Assembly (NCBI GenBank): GCA_014898415.1
Contig: RCTD01000022.1
Location: 310,001-374,000, forward strand
Reading direction: 5' to 3'
Source: Stromatinia cepivora
Taxonomy: Eukaryota; Ascomycota; Leotiomycetes; Helotiales; Sclerotiniaceae
DNA length: 64,000 nt
The position numbers and the translations under genes are program-made. This document shows positions 10,099 through 22,239 of the stretch, piece after piece; within the stretch, counting starts at the first letter, position 1; each line of letters begins with the position of its first letter. The notes under the pieces were generated by a model. That model had not been told where the DNA came from, searched no databases, and saw nothing but the letters and a program-made list of their open reading frames with translations.

Positions 10099-11958
10099 AT
10101 GCCTGTTCAACGAACCTTCTTGGGGACACCCATACCTCATGTCCCTCCTCGTCGCATGGCCGTTCTTCTCGGTACCATTGCAGTTTTCGCTGTTATAACA
10201 TTAGTGTTTACACTTCCCAACTCGATACCATCCGGTCCATCACTTGGCAGATTCACAGATCATCGCATGTCATTACCAAAACTACCTAAACAATTACCTT
10301 CACCCAGTATCCTCAATCCTTTCCGACAAGCAGCACATGCTCCACCAGTTCAAAAGAATAGCACATATGGCGAATCAAAATGGCATGCTAATTGGAATTG
10401 GTTGAGTCCATTTTCATCATCGGTGACATTGGATGAAAATCGTTCCTTACTACCACCTCTTAGGGAACGTCCAACCATTTATACATACTATGATCACACA
10501 ATTGAAAAGGAAGATAAATTGAAAGATGCCGAGAATGCGCTCTTGGTTACATGGAGAAGGGCATGGTGGGCACAAGGCTTTAAACCCATAATTCTAAGTC
10601 CTGCGGAAGCCATGAACAATCCATTATACCCTGAATTACAACGAATTGAAGTCGAAGATTCACTGAAAACAGATTTAACCAGATGGTTGGCTTGGGAAAA
10701 TATGGGTACTGGATTGCTCTGCAATTATCTCACACTCCCAATGGGTCCTTACGAAGATCAAACCTTAAGTTATTTGAGAAGAGGAGAATATCCATTATTG
10801 ACAAGATATGATGAAATGGGAAGTGGTATCTTTTCAGGATCAAAAGCGGACATCACAGCAGCTGTGAAAGCGGCTTTAGCAAATCCCAATTTGAAAGACG
10901 CCAAAGATTTTATTAGTGCTGTACCAAAAGACACCTTCCAAATTGATCCTTCCCACGATTCTTTAGCCTTCTATCAGACGAAGGTTCTTGAGGAGAAATA
11001 TCCACAAATTGCAAAAGAGTATGAAGAGAATAAAGCAGCGGGTATGCAATCACTAAACAAGCTCATGATATCTCATCTTCATCAAACATGGCAAAACATC
11101 TTTACCAAAGGAATTTCCGTGGTCAAACCGGAACCAGAACATATGTCATATCTTGTCGAGCCAGCTTTACGACTTGCTGAATATCTTGCTCAATGTCCTG
11201 AGTCAGCAATGCCAGCTTCTTGTCCACCAAACCGACCAAAATGCAAACCATGTGTTGCTTCATCTCCGATGAAAATTAGTACTCCTGCTTTTTATCGCAA
11301 TACTTCCGGCCTTTATACCATCGGAACTGTTCCCCATCCTTACACAATGTCCACACTGAGTAGCTTCCAAGAAAGCATCGATGTCCCATGGATTAGACGA
11401 AAGTCTCTTCGTGATCCTTGGCTCTCAACTCTTACCAAAGAATTACTTGGTACAGGCGTTTCTGGTACCCCACGTATTATAAAATTCAAAGAAGCAGTCG
11501 CAAGCCCTCACGGAACATCTCATTCCCTCTGGCTCACAGCCGAAAAGGAAGTCCCTTCAGATTTAGACTGGTATTTCGGCTTCACTATCCCTCGTAACGC
11601 AACTGATACAGGAAAATCCGAAACCCCAGTTCCAGGTCCAGAACGTAGACCAAAACCAGTTCATGATCCAAAAGATGGACCAATCCCAACTGAAGAAGAT
11701 AAGAAGAAGGAAGAGTCTCTATTGGAAAAAGCAAAAATGTTTGGTGGTAGTAAAAATCCCGGAGATTTAAAGATTAGGGGAGCGGTTGAAGCGTGGAATT
11801 TAGCCGATACAGAAGCGTGGAAATTTGCGAGGGCATTTTTGGCGAGATCAAGAGTCGAGAGGTTAAAGTGGGAGGAGGAGGAAAAGAAATATGCGGGTGG
11901 TGCAGGAGCTGAGAGGGGAAGGGAATCAGGATGGGGAAGATGGTTTGATGATAAATAA
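10099..11958 (+). CDS. Type II membrane protein of unknown function, conserved-fungal type
   Basis: Intronless, 619 residues. After a short basic N-terminus (PPRRMA) comes one hydrophobic segment at about residues 21-40, then a long region that would face the Golgi or ER lumen, the usual layout of a type II glycosylation enzyme. A Pro/Ser-rich stem leads to a folded region with PTIYTYYDHTIEKEDK, LLVTWRRAWWAQGFKPIIL, and a Cys cluster (CPESAMPASCPPNRPKCKPC) near residue 380. The C-terminus (from about 510) is charged and Lys/Glu-rich. The TWRRAWWAQGFKPIIL region resembles the start of some fungal glycosyltransferase-like proteins, but I cannot name the family and see no clear DxD catalytic motif. 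It is transcribed divergently from lys2, with no evident functional link. Confidence 0.85.
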   Translation: MPVQRTFLGTPIPHVPPRRMAVLLGTIAVFAVITLVFTLPNSIPSGPSLGRFTDHRMSLPKLPKQLPSPSILNPFRQAAHAPPVQKNSTYGESKWHANWNWLSPFSSSVTLDENRSLLPPLRERPTIYTYYDHTIEKEDKLKDAENALLVTWRRAWWAQGFKPIILSPAEAMNNPLYPELQRIEVEDSLKTDLTRWLAWENMGTGLLCNYLTLPMGPYEDQTLSYLRRGEYPLLTRYDEMGSGIFSGSKADITAAVKAALANPNLKDAKDFISAVPKDTFQIDPSHDSLAFYQTKVLEEKYPQIAKEYEENKAAGMQSLNKLMISHLHQTWQNIFTKGISVVKPEPEHMSYLVEPALRLAEYLAQCPESAMPASCPPNRPKCKPCVASSPMKISTPAFYRNTSGLYTIGTVPHPYTMSTLSSFQESIDVPWIRRKSLRDPWLSTLTKELLGTGVSGTPRIIKFKEAVASPHGTSHSLWLTAEKEVPSDLDWYFGFTIPRNATDTGKSETPVPGPERRPKPVHDPKDGPIPTEEDKKKEESLLEKAKMFGGSKNPGDLKIRGAVEAWNLADTEAWKFARAFLARSRVERLKWEEEEKKYAGGAGAERGRESGWGRWFDDK

Positions 11959-12833
11959 ATATATTTCTTGGGATTATGAAGATAGGGATTTCGGAAGTGG
12001 AATGAATGGATGTACGAAGTATACAAATTTCTTTTATGTTTTATGCGCTTAAGCGGAGCGAAGCAAAGCGAAGTGATATGTGTATGTGTATGTATATGTG
12101 TATGTGCATGCGATGTTTTTACTGTATAATGAGTAGGTAGGTAGGTAGATATGGGAGATATCAGATATCACTGTTGGAGTTCAGGGGTATGTACTAGGTA
12201 CCTAAGTATCTAGATAGTTGTAGAGTATTTGTATACCAATATCAATACCAAACTCGATTTAGATTTCAGTATGGAATTAAATAAAATACGAATTATTATC
12301 ACTCTCTCACTCACTAGGTAAATTAAATATATTGAATATTTACTTGGTTTTATATTCCTTTCTTCTTTTCTTCTTTGAAATTCTTCTAAAAATTCTTTTG
12401 AAATTCTTTTGAAATAGGAATTGCTTTTTGTTGTATGATATTGTATTGATGTGATATTCCAGTGATAGATAGGTATGATACAATATTATAGTCTTACAAA
12501 ATCCCACTAGTTTGCACGAAGAAAAAAATTAACGAAATTATTTATATTGCTCTATTCTCCTTCGCTCTCCTTTGCTCAACTCCATCCTGGGTATCGTGAT
12601 TTATCCCTCCATATCTATTAATATGCATCCATATCCATATCCATATAATACAATCGTAACTCGTGATTTATCCCCCTATCTATCCTGACATCCATCCATC
12701 CATCCATCCATCCATCCATCATTTAGGTATAATACAATGCAAAGTAAGGTAAGCCAAGAAGACAGACAGAATAGACTAAACTCGTGAAGAATCATCTTGA
12801 GTCTAGACGTCGCTGCTGATATGTATGAAATAT
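11959..12833. other. Intergenic, between convergent genes; simple repeats only
   Basis: Contains GTATGTGTATGT-like runs (about 12075-12105), a TAGG run (about 12134-12150) and a (CATC)n run at 12689-12720. These are 3' flanks of two convergent genes. No coding potential seen. Confidence 0.6.
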
Positions 12834-13254
12834 CTAATAAGCAGCAACATGATGGCTACCCCTCCCATCCGTTCCTCTCATTCTTCTTGTTCCCGCTGCC
12901 TATTTATCATATTATGATTAGCTTATTTCCCTTAAATTCCTTCCTCAACTCCCCTTCCGCCTCCCCCCACCAAAAAAACAAAAAAACAAAAAAAAAATGA
13001 AATCAGTAAAAACAAACCTTCAAACCCGGCCGTCTAGTCAAACTTCCCCTCAACTTCAACAAAGCACCACTAATCTTATCACCTACACTCGGTTTCCGAT
13101 GATGATGATGAACTGGTTGGGCGCGCGTATTTCGGTTATTGTGGCGTGTATGTGTAGAAGTGGAATTTTCGTAGGTGCGTCGGGAGGTTTTTCCGCCGCG
13201 TAGGCGAGCGAGGAGAGAGGGGCGAGTGGTGACGGTTGTGGTTGTGTGGGCCAT
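12834..13254 (-). CDS. Small basic fungal protein with a Thr-rich N-terminus and basic C-terminus (unknown function)
   Basis: Two exons on the minus strand, 13254-13018 (79 codons) and 12899-12834, joined across a 118-bp intron (GTTTGT donor, ATAG acceptor), give 100 residues. The product starts MAHTTTTVTTRPSLLARLRG, passes a His-rich patch and PSVGDKISGALLKLRGSLTR, and after the intron ends AAGTRRMRGTDGRGSHHVAAY. From memory, close relatives of about 100 residues with the same MAHTTTT start, PSLGDK(V/I)SGAL block and RRMHGTDGRGSH end occur widely in filamentous ascomycetes without assigned function; the match across both exons supports the structure. The frame stays open for 121 more codons upstream, to 13617, and that part is Thr/Pro-rich. 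I chose the internal ATG because conservation begins there and its context (AAAATGGCC) is good. Confidence 0.85.
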
Positions 13255-15251
13255 TTTGGGGTGGGTGTTGGGGTTGGGATTTGAATTTGGGGGTGAGGGG
13301 ATTCGAGGTTGTGTTTGTGTTTGCGTGGTGGTTGGAGTTGTAGTTGTAATAGGAGGTTGTCTCAGAGGGGAACTTGGAGTTGGAGTTGTTATGAATGTAG
13401 GTGTAGATGTATGATGTAGTGGTATGGAAATTGATAATGAATTCGTAGATTGCGCAGGCGAATTCCGATAACTTTTTATAAAAGACGAGAGGGTCTTGAG
13501 TGTAGCTCTATCGGGTAATTGATCGTTATTTTTTATTTTTGGTAATGCGAGGATATTTTGACTTTGAAATGAGGTTGTTGATGTTAATGGAATTGGAACG
13601 GGGATTTGAGGGGACATTTTAGGAGTCTTTATAGAGATTGATGAAGTGAGAGAGAGGTGTGGAATGCAGGGGAATTGTGGGCTCTATGCGTTGCTGCTGG
13701 TAAACTGGGAAGGATCGAGGTATGATGGAATAGTTGTGGTGAATTTGGGTGGTGGTAATTTAGAAGTGATGTACATATGACGATGTCTTTTGTCGCAGTT
13801 ATCAAATGAAGAGAATAAGAGGGAATCGGGTACAAAGGCCTGGTCAAGTAAACGTCATTCTAAAGGGGTTTGTAAAATTCACGCGAATGAGAGGGAAGGA
13901 GGTTGAAAAAGCTGGGGAAAATGGTCTTGGCTGACGGTACTTGTGTGGCTTAACTAAAAAGAATTTTCAGGGTCCTGTGGCTCAAGATATTTAGATGGCT
14001 GGTAAATTTTTAGATTCTGTGGAACATCGAAAGGAAACTTGATTTCTTGATGTTGAGAGTTGACGTAGAGGGGTTACACGAGCGGCGTTGTGGCTGGTGG
14101 TTGTGCTGGCTTATTTGTGTGGCTCGTGTCGACCATTCGGAAGAAAATGAATCAAAAGTAGAATACCTGTGAAGCCATATTAGGACGATATCTTTCGCAC
14201 CATTGAAGAGCTGCTGGCAATAAATACCAAGGCTTGTACTATACTGATATTGAACAGCAATGACCCCGACTTTGCTAATCAAGTAAGGACTCATGACTAC
14301 ATAAGATACCCACCTCAAGTCGAGGTACTCTAAGTACCTGGCCGTCAAATAGTAGCGGGGTCTAACATACTGGTTTCCTCAAAGTATATAGCTCTGTACG
14401 AAATAGAAATACTCGTATTGCTTTCAACACACCAGTATGTAGTCTCTTTTGTCAAATGGTGGTGCTTTAACACAAAAATGATAAAGGGGATGTTATGATC
14501 TCTTATACTTCGGTCATGAACATAGCCCATACCCATCTTGTGAATTTAGATGGCATTTATAATTCTCCATGTTCATCAATGCTCCGATCAACAAGCCAAG
14601 CCATTTTATTGGCTTAATTCTCGGCAACTTTTCCGACTTAACCCCTCGATTAGAAGCTAAGAAGATCTCTGACGTTAAGCAGCTTTTGAGCTCCATACAA
14701 ACTTCAATCTATTGGCTTTAACTATTTACTCAGTTACTACATTCAGACATCTTACCTCATCTATTACACCATCCTCTCATCAAAACGACAAATCTCTACC
14801 CCTCCATTGAAATTTGAAAATTAATATGCACTTCATTTACTCGGCTACTACACATGGACTCTTATTTTATCCCTACGTGAGCCCAACAGAAAACTCCTTA
14901 CATCATCGGTCTCGGCTCAAAATAGACAAAAATCCATAGGAGCTACCCCTCCATTAAGTATCAAGCATTGGTTTCATAATACTACTAACCAACTGTCCTC
15001 TTAAATATAGAGTGTTCCGGAGCATTTGGTCCCTTTTTGATTAAGAAATGCGTATTGATCAAGTAGCTTTCTTGCAAAGGTATCTACATCATACAGCAAA
15101 TAGTAGGTATAAGAAAAGATGAAATTCTGCGTGAATTGGTTAAGAATCCTCTTTCCATAAAGAATTGTGTCTTAATTACTTAATTACTTTTATCCTCGGC
15201 AACTTCAATCAATCCAAAAAACTAAATCAAACTCACTCAAACGAATTAAAT
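13255..15251. other. Intergenic, about 2 kb; no recognisable gene
   Basis: The first 363 bases continue the open frame of the preceding gene (see findings). The rest is AT-rich, with short unsupported frames. The segment just before 15252 contains pyrimidine runs and should be the promoter of the dehydrogenase gene. Confidence 0.55.
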
Positions 15252-16367
15252 ATGTCTGCTGATAAAGGTCATTTCGAAGAGGGTACGTTATGAAGATATT
15301 CCTAATCCCCCTCCATATATTCCGCAACATCTTTCATACCCCTCTGAACAACACAACCCTTCAATATACTAACAAAGCAACTTACAGGTCACCAGCCCCC
15401 TGTTTCCCATCAATCCAAAACCCCAGGTAAACAGACCGAATTACCCAAAGAAGCCATCAACGACCAACTTCCCACCGACGATGGTGGTTATCAACCCTAT
15501 GTCGCCGCCGGCAAGCTCAAGGGCAAGAAAGCCTTAATTACCGGAGGAGATAGTGGAATTGGTCGTGCCGTCGCAATACTATATGCAATGGAAGGAGCCG
15601 AAAGTTCCATCATCTACACACCAGACGAAGAAAAAGAAGCACAAGAAACCAAGAAATTGGTTGAAGCTAAGGGGGGAAAACTTCATTTATTCTCAGCTGA
15701 TTTGAAGAGTCACCAGGCTTGTAAGAATGTGGCTGAGAAAGCTAAGGAGGCGATGGGTAAAATTAATATTTTGGTTTTGAATCATGGTACTCAGATGATG
15801 GTTGAAACTATTGATGACTTGACCGAGCACGTTCTCCTTTCTTTGTTTGTGAAGAAATAGGGATATGATGCTAATATTTAAATAGGGATCAATGGATTAA
15901 CACTTTCAATGTGAATATTCATCCATTCTTCTTCCTTTCCAAATACATCCTCCCGCAAATGTCCTGCGGAGATACAATCATCACCTGTGCCTCCGTAAAT
16001 CCATACATCGGACGTCCAGATCTCCTCGAGTAAGTTTCCCTCTTTCCTCCCGTCCCAAAACCCCCACTAACAACCCCTTAGCTACACAGCAACCAAAGGC
16101 GCCATCGTAGCCTTCACACGCGCCCTCTCCAATCAACAAATCAGCAAGGGCATCCGCGTCAACGCCGTATGTCCGGGTCCCATCTGGACGCCTCTCATCC
16201 CCGCAACCATGAACGAACAAGCTCAAAAGGAATTTACGTCGCCGATGGGTAGACCCGGTCAACCGGTTGAGGTAGCGACTTGTTTTGTGTTTTTGGCGAG
16301 TAAGGATAGTAGTTTTATTAGTGGGCAGAGTTTGCATCCTAATGGGGGGGTGCAGGTGGGTTCTTAG
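15252..16367 (+). CDS. Short-chain dehydrogenase/reductase (GSP39/YghA-like subfamily)
   Basis: Four exons: 15252-15282, 15388-15826, 15886-16029 and 16082-16367. The sum is exactly 900 nt (299 aa). An N-terminal extension (GHQPPVSHQSKTPGKQTELP) precedes the Rossmann fold. KALITGGDSGIGRA (about residue 65) is the TGxxxGIG cofactor site, NILVLNHGT matches the NNAG strand, and YTATKGAI holds the catalytic Tyr and Lys. PGPIWTPLIPATM and the SFISGQSLHPNGG ending complete the family pattern. The His-Gln-Pro-Pro leader and overall length match the subgroup with bacterial stress protein 39 and YghA; the substrate is unknown. Intron 2 (15827-15885, 59 bp) begins GCACGT rather than GT. Using GC gives the family sequence LTEDQWINTFNVN, whereas GT choices distort it. 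No sign of truncation. Confidence 0.92.
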
Positions 16368-18538
16368 GGTGTGGGGGAAAGGGAATGGGGGAAAGGGGAT
16401 TGTATGATAGGTTATGGATGGTGAGTGATAGATGGATGGATGAATTAAGGTTTTGGATATGGTGTGGATTTAATGATACATACATATTTCAATGAACGCG
16501 CGACGATTTCTGCCACCAAGTTACTGTGAAAATTCTTCTTCTCTTCATATCCAATGAGGTAGAATCTCAATCAAATCCTCAATTTCTTCTATTTATATTA
16601 TCTTACTATCCATGAGTAATTCTTAGTAAATCCAACTTAAGTAAATTACACAAGTATTTCAATGTTCTGATTACTCGATAGATTAACGAAGGGCGATTTT
16701 CACCGGATTTGGGTTTCAGAATTGGATAGTGAGGATCCGGAAGAATCTCTGTTGAGTCTGCCTCTACAGAGGATATCCGCAATATTTTCTCGCCTAGCAA
16801 TATTCCCCCCTTCAGCGGTTGCGATGAATGGGTCTTGTGACTATTCTCCTTGATTGGCACACATCATGGAAGGGCGTCGCGCCGCGAGCAGTGACCAAAA
16901 GGAATTAACCGACGGATTCCACATACAGGACAGTGATTGAAATAATCATGATTTATAGACAGATCTCAGACAAGTAGTTGAGGGCGAGGCAGTAAATTGA
17001 CCCTCAAAATCAACATTTAGTCCTCATCAAACATCTGGTTTACAAATTACTTGGATAAAGAGGTAGTAACTATATCTTTAGACAGTGGTGAAAACATAAA
17101 CGTGTGGAGCCCGACTTGTCGTTTAGAAAGTGAGGGGACTTCGCTCTCCAAATCAGAATGCAGCAAGTAGAAGATTTGCAACTTGTAGATACAGATCCCG
17201 GCCTTCCACGCAAAACGAAAACGAAGAAGGAGAAAAAGATAAGGCGACAAAAGGTATAGTAGAAAAAGAATCAATAGAAAAGATCTCAATTCTGATGAAT
17301 ATTCGAATATTGGGCTCCTGTTCCACACTCGCACTTCTCGCTGGAACTCAGGTTCCAATAGTGATGCAGGTAAACCTTTCTGATACTGTCCCGGATTTCG
17401 CCAAGTCAATATCTGCACAGATCGCTATGAAGGACAAATCAAATGTTTCAATGTGGAAGGAGACGGAAGGCTTTTGGTTCAAATGTGGCTGTGGGATGGA
17501 GGGTGAGGCGAGCCCCGTAAGTTGCTGAAACAACCGATTGATGGTGGAAAGGGTTTGAGGGGCAGAGTTCTGGGAAGATTGATTGCACGGAGGAGGTTAA
17601 GGGAAGTGGAGGGGTTTTGGAAAAATTGAGGAGTGCTGGGATGCAGGCGGTGGAGAGGGAGGAGATCTGATAGTTAGGATTTTGGAGCCAATGCATTCCC
17701 TTGGAATTTGTACATTTCAGACTCAACCTCCAAGTCCGTGGCCAGTGTGGTCAAATATCGGCGGAGTAAGAGAAGGGCTGATACAGCCCGTTCGATGTAT
17801 CATCCTCTTGACAATTGAGCGACGATGACTGGAGGTCACCACACCCTTGGTCTTTCAAAAATGATCTGCAATGTCCCATTGTGAAATATGATCAACTTAT
17901 AAGGTTCGATCATAACCATTGTTGAACCGCTCCCATACATTGACGCTGTGATCGTAACTCGGATATAAAAGTCGAATCTGCATATTAACACAAGCGCAAT
18001 TTGAGCATATATAGTGCATCCTTATTCGTTGACAGCATCATGTAAGATTTTTCCCAGGGTGAGCTCTAATTGCCTTGCTACATATGGAAGTTAAGTAGAT
18101 ATCCAATGATGAGAGGCAGCCTTGCAGCATCTTTTCGGGCAATAATGTAGGCCTGAAGTAGTAATGGTAACGGAAGAAATCGATACTCAGCACACCATTG
18201 TTCATAAAAAATTTACCAGCCTGTCAATGAAGGATTTGTAGTTACCAAAAGGCAGACATAATATAAGGTTCAATATTTGAACAACATTGGGTGAGTTGTA
18301 ACACTTTCCTATGGATGGCCGAATGACATTTGTGGTCGGCAGAAGCTCGGTAAAACAACCATCGATCGTCATCTGTAACTAGAGGTGAGAGGGTACAACA
18401 CGAAAATAAATATACATGCGCCAATGAATGAAACAACTCATAACCCGAATGGATATATGAACATAAGATGTACTGAGAATCAATGAATGGTTCTCCAGCT
18501 ACAACCTTCATTTTATTTGAAGCTGGCAGTCAGACGCC
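16368..18538. other. Intergenic, 2.2 kb; no recognisable gene
   Basis: Several frames of 80-130 codons exist on both strands (for example 17130-17528 plus), but none shows a domain, credible splice sites or family resemblance. The right end holds the Vps39 promoter. Confidence 0.5.
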
Positions 18539-21500
18539 ATGCTTTCCGCCTTTACAGCTCGACCCATTGTTGAGCTTCGCCAACGAGACAAATCGAAGAT
18601 CGAGTCTATACTTGCATTTGGTAGGTTTACAGCGTGAGAAAGAAATCTTAACTAATTCTATACAGGCGATCGGTTAATAGTTGGTCTGAATACGGGAAGT
18701 TTACGCATATATCAAGTCAGCGATACACCGGGCGATGTCGGTTTACTTCGAGAGATCGAGAAGTTCTCTACTCGAGCAATAGAGCAACTCGCACGAATAA
18801 AGGAGGCCAACGTTTTGATATCTTTATCGAATTACTATGTCTCGATACACGATCTGCAGACGTATGCCTTGCAGGAACAATTGACGAGGACTAAGAATGC
18901 TTCCACTTTCGCCGTTACATCAAATATTGTCAAAGACCCAGCTACGGGAATACCAGAAATTATATCAAGACTTGCAGTTGCCGTCAAACGAAGGTTGTTG
19001 ATATGGTCATGGCACCAATCTGAGTTATCGTCCGAGACGACGGAAATTACGCTCGCAGAATCTATTCGAACTTTGACTTGGGCATCTGCGACTAAGATCA
19101 TTTGCGGCATGAACTCTGGATATGTCATTGTAGATGTCAATACCCATGGAATTGAAGATATTGTTGGTCCAGGAGCTATCGGAGGCGCGACAAGTAGTCA
19201 AGGCGGTAGATTTGGTGGCATGGGCTCTGCGAGCATGGGTTACATGGGTCTGGGAGGCTATATACCCAAGCCACTGGCGACGAAGCTTGCAGATGGAGAA
19301 ATCCTGCTTGCAAAGGATATAAATTCTCTTTTCATAACATCGGAAGGGAAGCCAATAGAAAAGAGACAAATCCCTTGGCAGCCAGCGCCAGACGCTATTG
19401 GATATTCATATCCATATATTATTACTCTCCAAGCACCATCTAAAGGAATGCTTGAGGTTAGGAATCCAGATACCCTATCTCTTTTGCAAACGATACCGCT
19501 ATCTAATGCGAATCAATTGCATTTTCCGCCTCCAAATATTAGCTTAGCACACGCTGGAAAAGGTTTCCATGTGGCTAGTGAGCGATGCATATGGCGAATG
19601 GGTGCTACGGATTATGATTCGCAAATTGACGAACTCGTTGCAAAGGGACGTTATGATGAAGCACTTAGCATCCTTAATATGCTCGAGGATGCTCTACTAC
19701 ACAACAAGACTGAACGAGTACAACAAGTGGAAGCTCTCAAGTCGAAACTTTATTTTGATCAACAAATCGAGCAAGCTCAGGCTCTATTTAATCAACGCAA
19801 ATACCGTGCAGCGATAGATATATTTATTGCTATTGAAGCACCCCCAGAACGTGTGATCAAGTTGTATCCAAAGGCAATAGCTGGTGATCTATCGATCGTT
19901 GAGGAGAAGAATGCGGATGTCGAAACAGATAACGATGAAACCAACGGTAGTGCAAATAGCGATTCAGATTCCAAGGATTCCCTAAAGCCAGCCGCCGTCA
20001 AGAAGTTAATCAGGAACAATCAAAAATCTAGCTCGGATGCATCGTCAATTAGATCTTTTATGAAGCATGATAATTCAGACAATGATAATGCAAGCATAAA
20101 AGCAGTCCCAGTTGAAGATGGCCCTCTCGAAGGCAAAGATCTCATTACAGCGGCCAAGGAGCTAAACGCATTCCTTGTGGATGCGCGAACCAGACTGAAG
20201 AAGTTCCTAGATTCTGAGACTGGCAAAATCATTCCTCCGAAAGAAAATGGCCATGGAGGAGCACCCGAGCCCACATTCGATTCTCTTCTGGCTGCTCCCG
20301 AGTCCGAAGCTGAAGCAGAGAAAGACCGAGAGCAGAAATTGCTGGAAACCGCGAAATTAGTAGATACTACTCTTTTCCGTTCTTATATGCTATCAATGCC
20401 GAGTTTGGCGGGACCACTGTTTCGATTGCCGAACTTCTGTGATCCAGATGTAGTCAATGAGAAGTTATTAGAGACCGGAAGATATAATGACCTCGTCGAT
20501 TTCTTCCATGGCAAAAAATTGCATCGTCCTGCACTGGAGCTTCTCAAGAAGTTTGGTATGGGAGAAGAGGAGAATGAACAAGCTCCAACATTGCATGGAC
20601 CTCAAAGAACCGTTGGCTATCTTCAACACTTACCCCCCGAGATGATTGATTTGATTCTTGAATTCGCAGAATGGCCTCTACGAGCTGATCCTGATCTTGG
20701 TATGGAAATATTCCTAGCCGATACAGAAAATGCGGAGACATTGCCGAGGGGGGGAGTCCTCAATTTTCTGCACAACATCGATATCAATCTCGAGGTTAGG
20801 TACTTGGAGCATGTGATCAATGAGCTTAATGATATGACTGCCGATTTTCATAATCGACTTGTTGGTGCATATATGCAAGAACTGAAGCAGCGGCAGGATA
20901 GAGATTCCGAACAGTGGAAAGATTTGATGGGACGAATGGTATCATTCTTACGATCGAGCAACATCTATTCTTGTGGAAGGGCATTTGGGTTGATAGACAG
21001 AGAAGGTAGGATTCAATTATCAAAGATGGAACGTAAATTCATTAACATTCACCATAGATCCAAATTTCTACGAAGCCCAGGCTGTTGTATTAAGTAACAT
21101 GGGTTCGCATAAACAGGCACTTGAAATATATGTATTCAAGATCAAGGACTTTGAAAAGGCCGAAGAGTGAGTATTCGAGCTTGAATTTTGTTGAGATTGC
21201 TTATGCTAACATCTTCAGATATTGTAACAGGGTCCATATGAACCAGGAAGCTTCAACATCATCACCAATCCCAACTCACCGCGCATCTAGATCCGAGAAG
21301 GATGACCCGCTACCTTCTATATATCACACCCTTCTTTCTCTTTATCTTAAGCCACTACCTCCATATAAACCCAACTGGCCACCCGCTTTGCAGCTTCTAT
21401 CAAGACATGGATCACGTCTACCTGCATCCTCTACTCTTGATCTGATTCCGGAAAAACTTCCCGTGGCAGAACTCGAATCATATTTTCGTGGTCGTATACG

Positions 21501-21792
21501 AGCCGCAAATTCGATCGTCAATGAATCTCGGGTTGTGGCAGGATTGAGAAAGAGTGAAGTTGTGCGTGCGCAAGCAACGTTATTGCTAGGAGACGGTTTA
21601 CCGAATGGTCAAGGTGGGAGGAACAGGAGAGTTGTCGTAAGCGATGAGAGGGTATGTGGTGTTTGTCATAAGAGATTGGGAGGTAGTGTTATCGCTGTCT
21701 TGCCGGATAGTTCGGTTGTACATTATGGGTGTTTGGGTCGAGCAAATGTGCAACGTCCATCTTCGTCGCGAGGCTCGTGGGGAGGACGATAA
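18539..21792 (+). CDS. vps39: Vps39/Vam6, HOPS vacuole-tethering complex subunit
   Basis: Four exons: 18539-18620, 18666-21005, 21058-21166 and 21219-21792, giving 1034 residues. The start MLSAFTARPIVELRQRDKSK is the usual family N-terminus, followed by a citron-homology (CNH) beta-propeller (GDRLIVGLNTGSLRIYQV, first 290 residues or so). A helical clathrin-repeat-like solenoid starts at YDSQIDELVAKGRYDEALSIL. Exon 3 restores FYEAQAVVLSNMGSHKQALEIY. The C-terminus carries the RING-like zinc motif CGVCHKRLGG...HYGC (about 985-1020). Vps39 binds the Rab Ypt7 and joins HOPS, which tethers late endosomes and autophagosomes to the vacuole. Acidic, Ser/Asp-rich insertions lie at about 395-460, and a Gly-rich loop (GGATSSQGGRFGGMGSAS) sits within the propeller; both look like fungal additions. 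Its 3' end is about 100 bp from the convergent Gon7 gene. Confidence 0.95.
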
Positions 21793-21888
21793 TATTTAGA
21801 TTGTGTGGATGGTGATGGTTACATAGCGATGGAGTTTTTGGAGCGATCGGCAATGTAGCATCGAGCATTATAATCATGAAGAAATAAT

Positions 21889-22239
21889 TCAATCTTCCTC
21901 TTCCACAACCTCTTCACCATAATTATCTTCTTCCTTCGCTTCATCAATTACCCCACCATTAACCTTTGATCCATTTGCATCTCCAGTCTCTCGTACTTTA
22001 TCTTCCTCCATTCGTGCAGTCAACTCCTTATTGACCCTTTCTTGCATATCTACTGTAGCTTTTCGCAATGCTCCTAAATACGAGGTCCTATCGCTCACTT
22101 TGTCTGATGTAGGCGTGGGTAACTTATGGACGTGCTCAAACTTTTCGTTGTTTGGAGAAGAATATGTTGCCGAAAGGATCTGGTACGAAGTCTCATGTTG
22201 AGCCGCAGAAGGAGTGGTGGTTGTATCTGATATCGCCAT
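21889..22239 (-). CDS. gon7: Gon7-like subunit of the EKC/KEOPS complex
   Basis: Single exon, 116 residues from the ATG at 22239 (MAISDTTTTPSAAQ). An upstream in-frame ATG would add 14 residues of Lys/Arg-rich sequence (KRKKKRKK), which looks like leader, so I prefer the inner start. Key features: YSSP near residue 28, LPTP, then TSYLGALRKATVDMQERVNK, matching the yeast Gon7 block TYLGQLRTQLTGLQDDINEF, and a second short helix (LTARMEEDK). The tail is acidic and ends EEVVEEED. Gon7 is a small disordered subunit of KEOPS, which makes the t6A modification of ANN-decoding tRNAs. The call rests on short-motif resemblance and size. It is convergent with vps39 and divergent from the HbrB gene. Confidence 0.72.
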   Translation of the reverse strand: MAISDTTTTPSAAQHETSYQILSATYSSPNNEKFEHVHKLPTPTSDKVSDRTSYLGALRKATVDMQERVNKELTARMEEDKVRETGDANGSKVNGGVIDEAKEEDNYGEEVVEEED

